Origin: Polytrichum commune
Lineage: Eukaryota; Streptophyta; Polytrichopsida; Polytrichales; Polytrichaceae
NCBI GenBank assembly: GCA_950295325.1
Contig: OX485806.1
Coordinates: 24,306,001-24,370,000 of the forward strand
Length of the DNA stretch: 64,000 bases
Reading direction: 5' to 3'
Numbering within the stretch: position 1 is the first letter of the stretch; every line of letters starts with the position of its first letter. The translations under genes were made by a program, and so were the position numbers. Below the pieces are notes generated by a model. That model did not search any database, had not been told where the DNA came from, and worked only from the letters and a program-made list of their open reading frames with translations. Positions 49,503 to 59,981 of the stretch are shown here, one piece after another.

Positions 49503-50315
49503 GGTTCGGAGCATAGCGTCGCGGCTCCCCACCGATCCTCTCCGAGGAGTGTGGAGGACAGCGCGGTGGTCCCCCCGATTTTGCCCTCGCCACCTTCGCC
49601 GCCCAAGACCCGGTTCCTGGTGCTAGACCTCAACGGGGTCCTTGTCCAGTGCGTGCATTGTCCGAGGGTCCCCACGGTGCCTTTCTGCAAGCCCGAGGAC
49701 GCCAACTACGATGGACCCCCCGTGTACATCAAAAGCAAGCTAGTGTACCTCCGCCCGTCCCTTCGGCGCTTCCTACAGGTCGCCCTATCCAAATGGTGGG
49801 TGATCATTTGGAGCTCCATGAAGTCCGAGAATACCCAGGCCGTCGTGGAGTTCATCTTCAAGGGACTCCAACCCCCGTGCTTGGTCCTAGGACAGGATTC
49901 TTGTAAAGCATTATACACCCCCGAGGGCAGGGTTGTGAAGAAGCCCAACAACCCCACCGTAAACCAATTTCTTAAGGTCTTGAAGCCAGTCGTATGGGAC
50001 CAGCGTCCGACCATGGTCGGCTATCCCTACGACGTTCGCCCCACCCGTGACAACACGTTAATGGTGGATGACAGCGCTTCCAAAAACATTTTGAACCCGA
50101 CCTCGAACTTCATAGTTTGCCCCACGTGGACGGTCGAGAAGGTCCGAGACCGCTTTTTGTTAGACCTACTTAAGTACATTCAAACGCTCGTGGGGAGCGG
50201 ACTACCCGTGCCCCGGTTCCTTAGTTGTAATCCGATAGGCGAAAGATACATGGATCCGAAGGACTATATGTACAGAGAGTTGTACGCTCACGCGAAATAT
50301 AATAAACTCATTTGA
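49503..50315 (+). CDS. FCP1/NIF-type HAD phosphatase domain, probable exon 4 of the same gene
   Basis: The exon starts after GCCGCAG in phase 0 relative to exon 3 and is open to TGA at 50313. With exons 1-3 it would make a protein of about 1646 residues. The domain shows FLVLDLNGVLVQC (motif I, 49620), KWWVIIWSSMKSEN (motif II), and NTLMVDDSASKN with ILNPTSN (motif III/IV), as in FCP1/SCP/TIM50-like phosphatases, which act on phosphoserine in proteins. The second Asp of DxD is Asn here (DLN). That could reduce activity, although plant relatives with DLNG exist. Intron 3 (49008-49502) holds one palindrome at 49031 and C-rich tracts. It may be a separate gene; the shared phase and the palindrome-bearing intron favour one gene. 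Confidence 0.65.
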   Translation, partial: GSEHSVAAPHRSSPRSVEDSAVVPPILPSPPSPPKTRFLVLDLNGVLVQCVHCPRVPTVPFCKPEDANYDGPPVYIKSKLVYLRPSLRRFLQVALSKWWVIIWSSMKSENTQAVVEFIFKGLQPPCLVLGQDSCKALYTPEGRVVKKPNNPTVNQFLKVLKPVVWDQRPTMVGYPYDVRPTRDNTLMVDDSASKNILNPTSNFIVCPTWTVEKVRDRFLLDLLKYIQTLVGSGLPVPRFLSCNPIGERYMDPKDYMYRELYAHAKYNKLI

Positions 50316-50425
50316 GATACTACATGGTGTGCCATTGTGTGTGATATATTATGCCTCAATTGTATATCAATTTTCACATGCTCCCCCCTCCCTTGGGTTT
50401 TGTTTTCTTTTCTTTTTTGCGCCAG

Positions 50426-51223
50426 CGTTTGGAGCCCTCGATTGAGATCGTCAGCGAATCAAAGTTGGGGAGCTTCTTCTACGAGACCGTCTACGATGCC
50501 ACGTCCACCATCGACTACTCCAAGGAGCCTCTTGACGCCGGCGTCGTCGATAGCCCCCCACCCAAGCAAATCTTCCGGCATTCTCCGTCCCCGTCGCCGC
50601 TCAAGGGCATAAATCGCAAATGCGTCCGGACGTCCCCCTCTCGGCCCGGCGGCAGTATTACACCTCAACGGCGGCTGCGGATGGACGCTCGGCCTACGAA
50701 GAGTGGAACCCTTCCTATTCCTTTGCGGGACGCCTTGCCCCTCCTCGCGAACTCCGACGTGAATGGCCCCGGTGACAAGGTGAACCCCCCCCACACATGG
50801 TTAACCAAGCATTACAATCATTTTGCTTTAAAAAAATGAACGTGTGACACGTTTGGGTCTTCCTCCCTAAACTAACACATGTGGTCTTGCATTGACGCGT
50901 TGCAGGTTGCTCCCACCCGTAGACCTATGCGGGCTAGTGCGTCCGTCGAGTTGGAGCGTTTCTACTCCATGACCAGAAATGCAAGACAGTCCACTTCATC
51001 GTATTCGAATTCTTCGTTGTATAATTCGGGCGGCCGACGGAATCCAAAATGTGTTATTGATGGCGGTCACCCCAAGAATGGCTATAGTCGCGGGGCGGAG
51101 ATTTTCAGGAATGTTGAAGCAATGCGAGCAAAAGAAGCCGCAGCAAAAGAAAAAGAGGCAAAAGAAAAAAAAGCAAAAGAAAATGAAGCAAAAGAAAAAG
51201 AGGTAGTCTCCGAGGCTAGATAG
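50426..51223 (+). CDS. Two exons of an unknown Ser/Lys/Glu-rich protein
   Basis: Exon 50426-50779 begins after TTTTGCGCCAG and ends CAAG|GTGAAC. Exon 50906-51223 begins after GTTGCAG and ends TAG. They join in phase 0 to 223 codons. The text includes SESKLGSFFYETVYDATSTIDY, then basic Ser/Pro-rich sequence, and ends in a charged repeat (AKEKEAKEKKAKENEAKEKE), likely a coiled helix. No family is recognised. No phase-0 donor is visible in the preceding HAD exon, so these are either a separate gene or extra exons after an altered stop. The intron (50780-50905) carries a decayed palindrome (GTTTGGGTCTTCCTCCC). Confidence 0.4.
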
Positions 51224-51259
51224 GCCATAGTAGGCGTAGGGTTTTGGGCCATAGGCAAG

Positions 51260-51610
51260 AACATTTTGGGTCGCACTATCCAATGGATGTGTGGTGTTAG
51301 CATGCTATGCATTTTACATGCCACACTTTGTATGTTTTTTTTTGCAATAATATAAGTGTCACATGATTTCCCTTTCCATATGGTCTAAGGTTTGGATTGC
51401 CCTACCTAAACCATCACAAATATGAGTTTGGAATATTTTGTATGTTATATTATATTGGTTCACATATTTCCCCTTCAATATGATCTATGGTTTGGATTGC
51501 CCTACCTAAACCATATTCATACAAGATTTTGTGCGATAATATGAATGTTTTAAGATTTCCCCTTCAACTTGGCCTAAGGTTTGGATTGCCCGCCCTAAAC
51601 AATCCCAAAT
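51260..51610. repeat. Decayed palindromes in a roughly 95-bp tandem arrangement
   Basis: GGTTTGGATTGCCCTACCTAAACC recurs in full or in part at about 51389, 51488 and 51580, with shared flanks (ATATGAGTT, TTTCCCCTTCAA). A half site (TTTTGGGTCGC) lies at 51264. The arms still pair (GGTTT/AAACC) but the core is degenerate. This looks like an old array of the same family. Confidence 0.7.
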
Positions 51611-51796
51611 ATGAGTTATTAATGGGGTTCTTGTTCTAAACACCCGCTTCAAAGTGTTCGCATCTTACAACTTTCTCCAATATGTGTTCCATTTATCCTT
51701 GTTCTTATTTCTGTGAATGTCTCAAAATGCCCAAAAAGTCTCAATTTAACGAACATAATATACCCTAGTATCAATTTGGTACTATGGTGGTATTTG

Positions 51797-51925
51797 ACCC
51801 AAATAATGACTTGGATATACAAAGCTTCACTCATCTTGTGATACCCAGCAAGTATCAATTTCTGACTAGCATTACAATTTTGATACCAGTTGGGTAGACT
51901 TTTTGATACACATTATTGATGTTGT
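51797..51925. repeat. Dispersed GATACC-rich repeat, copy 2
   Basis: It resembles 5836-5945 in the same orientation (ACCCAAATAATGACTTGG, TATACAAAG, ATTACAATTTTGATACC). It ends about 75 bases before the NFU exon. The piece 51611-51796 holds nothing recognised. Confidence 0.6.
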
Positions 51926-52002
51926 GTATTGATACCATGCATACTGGTAGAACATTGATCTGAACCCTAAAATTCTAAATAGTGTTGTGGAATTTTATAC
52001 AG

Positions 52003-52371
52003 GGGGTAGAGGGAGATGATTGGAGCAGTGTGATTGATGGCCAAACCCAGCAAACTTTGGATGCACCAGCTTCCAGCAACGGAACTGCAGTCGAAAAGAC
52101 ACCCTCAAAAACACCAACCAAATTACCAGCACAGATTGTGAGCCCTTTTGCAAATAATTCGGGTGCTCAGACAGGCGGAGGAGGGCTTCACTCAGCAGAT
52201 TCGTATGAGCTCAGTGTTCCAACTGTGGACATGGTTCTTGAAGAAGTGCGGCCTTATCTCATTGCTGATGGCGGCAATGTTGAGGACCTCCGCTGATCGG
52301 CATGGGTATCCAAGCGGCCATAAAATTGAAGTTCCCAGACATTAAGCAGGTCATTTTATCAGCACCTTAAA
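52003..52371 (+). pseudogene. NFU-type Fe-S scaffold protein fragment lacking its CxxC region
   Basis: After the acceptor TTTTATACAG the frame reads to VDMVLEEVRPYLIADGGNVE, the start of the NifU C-terminal domain of plastid NFU proteins, which assemble and transfer Fe-S clusters. The next bases close the frame (TGA 52294). A different frame then gives MGIQAAIKLKFPDIKQVI (52302-52368), the end of the same domain. The intervening stretch of roughly 30-35 residues that should hold the cluster-binding CxxC is absent, with no intron space for it. The fragment looks like a deleted or mis-spliced retrocopy, or a decayed gene end. Upstream exons are not recognised. Confidence 0.65.
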
Positions 52372-53473
52372 TTGTTATGATGGGAACTATGTGGCAGCTT
52401 GAAAGTTAGATAGGTTAAACCTAGGATTGAATGTATACCTACAGGTTATATCCAAAATACATGGTGGGTGGTGGTTACTTACTGAAATAACAAGGCTTAA
52501 AATGTGCATTTTTTTCTGCACACGGTGTTGGGTTCACTCTTTTTGCTGTTAACAAACACATGTGCCAAGTATTCAGTTTTGACTAACCAATTTCAATGAT
52601 TCAGCACAAAGGAGTATTTAATTTATAAAATTGGGAGGTCTTTTGATGATTGGATGGTAGGCAATAATATGTAACTTCTTTTCTCTCATATAAGTTTGTA
52701 GCACTTTCTTAAGGATCGGAGGTTAACAAGTTCGTTTTTCCTTGTAGTCTTCCCCCCTTCAGTCTAAGCCTCCAATACATACCAGTAGCAACAGAGTGTT
52801 AGTCTCTCTTTAATGTCAATGGATTTCATTATACCCTAATTGAAACGAAGTTTCAGTATTTTTTATTTTCTGAGAGGCCAGGAGGAACTTGAAATTGCTC
52901 AAGCAGCATTCAACTATCCCTTCTGGTCTGTTCAAACTAACATGCCACCTTATGGTTCCTGTGAAGGTTCGAGAAGTTGACTCCACTCCCAGGCGAAATG
53001 CAGAGGCACAGTAGAGTTATGGGACTTTATGTTGGGAGTTGGTCCTGTATGATTTTTCCATCGGTTGTTTTGCACACAATATGAATAATTGGTTTCCACT
53101 TGTGGTGCATGCGCGGAGGTGCTGTTTGAAATTGAATAAAATGCAACCTATTTTGGTTCATTGAGGGCCAAAACTCATCTTAACACCTCTCTGACATGCC
53201 AAAGTGAGTTTAACCCTCAACAAACCAACATAGAATGTTGTTCAAATTGTCATACTATCTCCAAGCGCGCACCAAAAACTTGCCGAACATGGAAAGTGTT
53301 GTATGCAAAAACAACCAACTCTTGACCGAAAGTCATGTTGAGCTGTAGAACTGTAGTCTTCAAAATCTTTCAAACTTATAGGCTTTTCTAGAGTTATTTT
53401 AATTGGGTTTGACTCTTCATTTCATATTATCTACAACCCAGTTTTCAGCTCAAATTTCCAACTTCTGACTCAG
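52372..53473. other. Spacer or intron ahead of the TMEM254-like exon
   Basis: No supported gene. The A/T-rich text ends in a pyrimidine-poor acceptor, ACTTCTGACTCAG, directly before the exon at 53474. It could be an intron of the TMEM254-like gene, whose first exon I cannot place. Confidence 0.45.
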
Positions 53474-53968
53474 GTGGAACTACTTCCTGTGGACAACTTG
53501 GCTGTCAAGACAACTGGGCCCGACACTATGAATGCGAATCTCCCATTTACATATGACCCTCCTGAAAGTGCACCAAAAAAATCTCTTCAAAGTGGATTTG
53601 AGAGTCCCCCTGTAGTTTTGTGGATTGGCTTAACCCTAGCATTTATTATTCTATTTATTTCTGCATTTTATCCTGACACATCCCTGTTAGGTCCTTTTGA
53701 AATTTTTCGCAGAGGCCTTTATCTCATAGGACCTCCCAAAGTACTGCAAAATGTAGCATATGTTTCAGCATTGCTGCATGTTGTGGAGGCTTCCTACGCT
53801 CTTTTTCTAGCTCGGAAATTTGACCCCTCAAACGCATCTTTGTGGTTTTGGCAAACATTCTACATGGGCTTCTTCTCTTTGTATCTTTTGATGCAAAAGG
53901 AAAAATCCAAGATGGAGTACCGTAGTTTACTAGCAGGTTCGGCAACTTGCTGCCTAATATTTAATTAA
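53474..53968 (+). CDS. TMEM254-like (DUF4499) membrane protein, last exon
   Basis: The frame follows a CAG acceptor, so the visible GTG is not a start codon. Hydrophobic segments are VVLWIGLTLAFIILFISAF, VLQNVAYVSALLHVVEASYA and WFWQTFYMGFFSLYLLM, with LARKFDPSNASLWFWQTF between them. This order and the HVVEA/WFWQT motifs fit TMEM254/DUF4499, a small multipass membrane protein of unknown role. The protein now ends with 16 residues encoded by a MITE that inserted in the original stop codon (see 53920-54862). Discounting the insertion, the frame would end after KSKME. Confidence 0.7.
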   Translation: MELLPVDNLAVKTTGPDTMNANLPFTYDPPESAPKKSLQSGFESPPVVLWIGLTLAFIILFISAFYPDTSLLGPFEIFRRGLYLIGPPKVLQNVAYVSALLHVVEASYALFLARKFDPSNASLWFWQTFYMGFFSLYLLMQKEKSKMEYRSLLAGSATCCLIFN

Positions 53969-54862
53969 AGTTCAAAAAGTAGGTTCGGCACCTAAAAATA
54001 GTATATTCACATTTTCGGCAATTTTCTCTTTTAATTTTTAAAAATTCGGCTTAAATTCACTTTTAATTTTCTATTTAAGCTTATATCTTGTACATCTCTC
54101 TTGCATTGAATGACAAGTAAGATGTAAGTGAAGAGATAAGAATGCTCTATGCTTTATGCAAGTAGAGTGGAGTTGTGTTGAACAATGCATATGGGATATG
54201 TAAACTTTGAGGTGAAGCACCTAGTTAGACTTCATTTTTATAACACGCATAACTTTTGCATAGAGTCTTCAAATGACATAAGATTTGTTGGAGGTGAAAG
54301 ATTACTTGATTTGTAAACTTTTCTTAGACCAACAAAATTCCAAAAAAGTTGATCTTCTATGCACAAATGAGCTCCGAAAAACTGTTATGAACGCATTTTA
54401 ATTTTTTGATCTTTACACGGCTGCAATGTTTTGTCCATATCTTTTGCATAAAGACTTATTTTGACACAAAACTTATTGGAGGTGGAAGAAGGATTGATTT
54501 CTCAACTTTTGTTAGTTGGACAAATTTCTGTAAAACTTCATCTTCTATGCTCAATTGGACTCCAAAAATTTGTGTACAACACATTTGAAAAGCCTCACCT
54601 AGAATCTTGCTACTTCTTCACCCATATTCTTTGTGGACTAATGTAAGTGAGCTTGATTACAAAAGGAGCACCTTCTCTCCTTCAAAATTCACATATGCTT
54701 CCACTATAAGTAAAACTCTACTGAGAAGTAAAAATTTCTTACTTTTCGGCAATTTTGAAAAATAATTAATTTTATATTGGGCAGAAAATGCCAATAATAT
54801 TCCAAATTTTTAGGTATCTATTTTTAGAATTATTTTGTGCCGAACCTGCTATTTAACTACGG
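53920..54862. mobile_element. MITE-like element with 25-bp terminal inverted repeats and TA duplication
   Basis: The left end reads CCGTAGTTTACTAGCAGG and continues TTCGGCA; the right end is its inverse with two mismatches in 25. A TA lies on both sides (53918-53919 and 54863-54864), as for Tc1/mariner (Stowaway-like) elements. At 943 bp it has no transposase frame, so it is non-autonomous. Subterminal TTCGGCAATTTT and CCTAAAAAT motifs occur at both ends. Confidence 0.8.
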
Positions 54863-54864
54863 TA

Positions 54865-55559
54865 GTGACTTATTCTTGACTTCAAAAACTCACTCAAAGC
54901 AAGGATTCAATTTGAGGTAGGAATTTGATGTAATTGGTATTGTTCGCCACACTTTATCACCTACACACTCATTGTAGCACTGGTCCTCATTTGACCAAGT
55001 GTAATTAACTTACACGTTCTGGATGTTCAAATGGCAGGGAATTCCAACACACCAAAGTATGTCTTCTTTGAATTCCATGTGCAAAAGCTATGAGGGTTCA
55101 AAAGTGTAGTGGTAGATGACTCAAAGCTAATACATGAGCATGAGTTAAGGTGGTGGACATTCTCAAACTCAATATGTGCTTATTGTGCAAGATTAGGATG
55201 TTGGTTTTAGCACCCTCTACCTTAAGGCTAGTGTTCTGAACTAACAACTCTACCCACAAACATAGGGTATGTGGCGCTATTATAGGCACTTCCAACTTCA
55301 CAAACTAAACCTTTGTGGGTGGACTCTTCTTTTGAAAACCTAAATAACTTAGCCACAATATGGAGAAAAACTAAAGGGAGCCCATGAGCTCTCCAAGAGC
55401 ATCCAATTTGTAAACACCTAAAACCCAAAATACAAACCCTAACAAAAATGAACACGGTAGGCATTGAGGGCTATTACTATATGACAATAATGGATGAAAA
55501 CATGAATTGGATGAGCCTAACACGTTTATTATCAAAAAAAATCTCTAAACCTTGGGGCC
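54865..55559. other. Spacer without a recognised gene
   Basis: No supported coding frame. It lies between the MITE and the end of the dead Gypsy element. The 3' LTR expected for that element is not recognisable here, so it may be deleted or have lost similarity. Confidence 0.5.
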
Positions 55560-56322
55560 CTTTTTGTATTTGTTTTTCAAATTTCTTAATAGCCTTTTTG
55601 GATGTACATACTAGAGAAAAATAATACCTCTAACTCATGTATACTATAACGAAGTATTCCGCACTGATTCTTGTCAAGACTTATTATATGCAAATTCAAC
55701 CAAAGCAAGGAATTCATCCCAATCATCTTACTATGGGTTAACATAATGCTGCAACATATCCGCTAGGATGCGCTTTACCCGTTCCGTCTGCCCATCGGTT
55801 TGAGGATGGAATGCGGTGGATATGGCCAACATTGTCCCCAAAAGACCACCAAAACCTACTTGTGAATCTAGCGTCCCTATCGCTTAGGATTACTTTGGGT
55901 ACACCATGAATCTTATAAATATGATTATGAAATAATCTTGTCGTTCCTTCAGCAGTAACATGTGTGGTGATTGGCATAAAGTCGGCCATCTTGGACAATT
56001 TATCCACACACACAAAGATGGCATCATAACCATTAGCACATGGAGCCAAGCCAAAAATGAAATCTATGCTCACAACTTCCCAATTACTATCAGGAATCTC
56101 CAATGGTTGTAGCAGGCATGTTGGCTTAAGAGTAGGGGCCTTATTCTTTTGGCAAATCTTATAAGGTTGTATATAGCTTTTGATGGACCCTTGCATCTCA
56201 GGCCACCAAAAGTTTATTCGCACCCTCTTATATGTCTTAGTCACTCCTACATGATCACTATACATAGCATCATCGTATTCCCGGAGTAAAAATGACTTGA
56301 TATTCAATCCTTGGAAGGACAT
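55560..56322 (-). pseudogene. Integrase of the dead Gypsy element
   Basis: The zinc-finger end (HVGVTKTYKRVRINFWWPEM, CQKNKAP) leads to DDE-core motifs SIDFIFGLAP, LSDRDARFTSRFWW and then a frame change before the TDGQTE region, which is readable only in another frame (near 55790). Stops follow (two in a row near 55730), with remnants DWDEFLALVEFAYN. It is not functional. Confidence 0.85.
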
Positions 56323-56785
56323 ATGGAACCACTACTATCTTATCATATTACCAGATGTGATTCTCATAGACAAGATGTTTCAGATTGTGCGGATTTGAGT
56401 ACCATGGATCAAGAGCATACTCAACAATGATAGTTTGATACAACAACTTATCACTGATGAACTCCAGATACCCCTCTACATTGTTGTCTTACTGTCCGGG
56501 ATCACTTCACATAGCATATGCAACCACCATTTGAAAGATCAAATTACTTGGAGCTACCTTAGGTGCCATCAAGGTTTTTTGGTCACCTCTATCTAGTAAA
56601 TTTCAAATCAAGGGATCGGCCATATTAATCCCTCTTGGTCGGTATACCCAACGATAGACAAAATTTTGGTCCAAGAACTCCAACCACCAACCTTGACGCC
56701 TTGATAACGTTTGTTGTGTTTTCAAATACACTAGAGGATTATGATCTATAACAATAGTACAATCTGCTCCCTCTAAGTAACACCG

Positions 56786-57194
56786 TCAAGTTCGCATGGT
56801 GTGCACAATTGTTATTAATTCTTGTTCACTAGTAGTATAGTTCCTCTCAGCCAGAGAAAATTTCTTACTTTCAAAAGCAATAGGCTTACCTCCTTGAAGA
56901 AGTATTGGCCCTGCTTCGAGTAAAGAAGCATCACTGATGACCTCAAATGGCTCCCCTAACTTGGGTAAGGTCAATATTGGTGCATGTGTTAAGGCATATT
57001 TAACATTCCCAAAAGCACACTCACAATCGTCAGTCCAAATGAATTTAATCATGCTTCGCGTAAGAGAAGTCAATGGGGCAACTAGAGTAGAATATCCATG
57101 AATGAATCTGCAAAAGTAATTGCAAAGCCCCAAGAAGAACCTAAGTTGTCCGACTTCAAGAGGTCTATGTCACTTTGCAACAGTCTCTATTTTT
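56786..57194 (-). pseudogene. RT thumb and RNase H of the dead Gypsy element
   Basis: KIETVAK, a TGA where Trp is expected, then HRPLEVGQLRFFLGLCNYF, and the RNase H start FEVISDASLLEAG with ERNYTTSEQELITIV. It continues the RT interrupted by the LTR insertion at 57200-59976. The stretch 56323-56785 holds decayed RNase H and linker. Confidence 0.85.
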
Positions 57195-57199
57195 CTAGG

Positions 57200-59976
57200 T
57201 GTGAACCCTTTGAGTGGTTCACCACTCTGCGGGATCATTTTTAGTTAGAATGGAAGCATTAAAAGTTAGAATTGATAAGGAATTTAGGGAAAATTATTTC
57301 ATTTAGCATTTAGCCTAGAAGAAGGAAGGTCAAAATGAAACTAAATAGTGCTAGAAGATAGCAAAGTAGAAAAAATATGCTAGCTAGTAAAAACAACTAG
57401 CTAAGCAAATATTAGTAGATGCTAGCTATTAAGCAAATGTTAGTAGATGCTAGCTAAGCAAGTGTTAGTTTATTAGTTAGTGTGAGGCACACAAGACTAT
57501 TGGAGGTGTTTTGCGTAAGAAGACAAAACCGGCTTGAAGACTTTTGAAGAAAATTAGAAAGACAGCAAGGGGGCTACTTGCCCACTTGCCCCCTTGCCAA
57601 CTCGATGGCGGAAAAATTAGAAAGACTTCTAAAGGTTTTTTGTCGGAGCCACCTCGGCGAGAGGGTGACAACCTCAACCGGAAAAACCCCCGAGCCAAAA
57701 TTTCGGGAAAGGGTTTGAAAAATGGATCCGGTGGTAGAGGGGTCCAACCCTTTTGTGAGAGGGTTTAAAAATCCCTCTTTTCCACCTTATAGCTCTCTCT
57801 CTTCCTCTAATGTTTGGGCGAAGCCCTGCGTCAATGTAGTTAGGAAAAAATCCTTTAGCATGCATTCTCAATGACCTAAAAGAAAGGCTTGAGAACCTCC
57901 TCTACTCTCTCTCCTAGTTAGAATGTGTATTCATTAACACACCAATAAAATTATTCCTTCTTTTGTAGAGGTAGGTTGGATGGTAGAGTTTTGAGTGGAG
58001 GCATTGTAGACCTCATATGCCAATGCCCTCAAGACTTAATTCAGAAGCTAGAACAAGATACTTATCATTTTCTTCTTAGAGAGATTTCCTATAGCTATCC
58101 ATAGCCGTTTCCCATTTGTGATTTGGTTAAGATGATAATTAGTTATGGATTTTCAAAGATGGAGTAGAAAAACTCGGTGGTCTTATGGGTAGCTGCTGAA
58201 TCAGACCTGCGAGCCCAATAGGAATTTTAATTCTTTCAAGTAGAACTTTTGTGTAGCTTTCCAAAATGGCTTAGAACATTTGATTTGAGCATGATTTGAA
58301 TTAGATATGAATTGTGCAAGATGAGACACATAGTTTGAGAACTTTTGGTTGACTGCTGCATTACAGAGGATCTGCTGGGTTCACTTCGGCTTACCTTTCT
58401 AATCACATATTTTTATCAAATACATCTTTTTAATATCTCTCCAGGGTCATATAGAACGTTTGATTTGAGTAAGATTTGAATTAGATATGAATTGTTGAAG
58501 GCGAGATACATAGTTTAAGGCTTCTTGATTGACTGTTGTGTTACAAGGAGTCTGCTGAATTTCTATTAGCTTAACCTGCTGATGTCATAATTTTCCTAGT
58601 TAGAACATATTCATAGCTTTCCAATGGTATAAGGAAAGCCTAGACCCAAGTAGTAAGGAATGTGCTATGAATTTTTGAAGTTAGAAGTTAGATAGGTGGG
58701 TTGGAAGGGTCGGTTGAATCGACCTCACACTTCCAACCCTCATAAGTTTTGCATTTCTTATCCGATTCAAGTGATTTTTAGATCATTGGAAAGATAATTA
58801 GGTGCACTAAGTATAAATATTATTCTTAGGATTAAATTACAGTGCAGAATAAATACTTTATATTTTAATTGTTAACTAAGGTACGCATCTATAAACCCAC
58901 TCACCTATCTCGTAAGGTCAAGTGGCTTGACCACTTGACCGCCAAGGGAATACCCAACTCCATTGTTTTCGGGGCCCTTGGTATATTTTGTGGTAGTAGC
59001 TTCATTTATTAGCAAGTTTCGTGTGTGGTAAGTCGGATTAATCACCGACACGACCACTCTGAATGTTGTTGGTGGAAAGGTGGGGTTAATGACCCGCGAA
59101 TCCACTATTATGTTGTTGGCCCCATAGATTGGGAGTAATGGCCCCAATTTATGAAGATTGCGCAACAGGTTGAACCTACAGGTCGTCCGCCACCCTGGTC
59201 CCATTGAGTTGCATTTCGTGGTTTATCCAGTGTAAACACATTTAACAATCAAAACATACAAAATAAATCGTAAACCCTTGTTGGCAAGAGACCCGAATCG
59301 GAAACTTAACTCGGTAGAGTGACACCACCCTTCGAACCATTGATGTCCGAAGGGTTTGAGATGTTACTCGACCTTCAAAGGACCTGCACGAGGCCTTAGA
59401 AGGTTCCGAGGTAGGGGGTGCACCAACCAGGTAAAGGGTGATGCCTAATACGTTAATGTAGTGAATTAGGACGTGCAAACAAAAGTAAGTAATTAAGAAG
59501 GAATTTGTGTGAAAGGTGGGACTTAGGCCAAGTTCCCCCGCTTATAAAACTAAATAGAACTAAATAAAAAAATATGAAGAATTGAATGGTCCATCAAATT
59601 GTTGTTATTCCGTTCGTTGAATTAGGATGGTATGAGTCACACCCGGTTGGGTGTATCAGAATCATCCCAATTCACAAATTAGGATTGCCTTGGTTTCAAG
59701 GCTGGTGCGTCTGCGCGTAGAATAGGTTGTAGGTTAAGGTTAAAACTAGATATGAAATTGGTTAGTGGAGTTTAAAGCCACACTAGTAAAAAACTAAGGC
59801 CCAACCTCCGGAGGTACTACGACGCATATTTAATCTCCCTTAAAAATCAACTATTCACGTTATACACCTATCATCCGGGTTCGGCTTGGGCGCCTACAAA
59901 TGCAGGCCACCTTCACCGAAGGGCTTGTGTGATACTTTTAGGCTCCCTCGAAAGGGGGTGGCCCAAAAGTACCACA
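57200..59976. mobile_element. Nested LTR element or solo LTR (2777 bp)
   Basis: The insert runs TGTGAACCC...TACCACA (TG...CA) and is flanked by the 5-bp duplication CTAGG (57195-57199 and 59977-59981). Discounting it, the RT text joins (EVDP-S/R-KIETVAK). I see no second copy of either end inside, so it is most likely a long solo LTR; a non-autonomous element with degraded LTRs is possible. CTTATAAAACTAAATAG near 59541 could be a TATA box. No gene is recognised in it. Confidence 0.75.
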
Positions 59977-59981
59977 CTAGG

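Noticed and set aside
57200-59981. Helitron, because a hairpin lies just before CTAG at 59977
   Set aside because: The 5-bp CTAGG duplication with TG...CA ends fits an LTR better; Helitrons make no duplication and insert between A and T.
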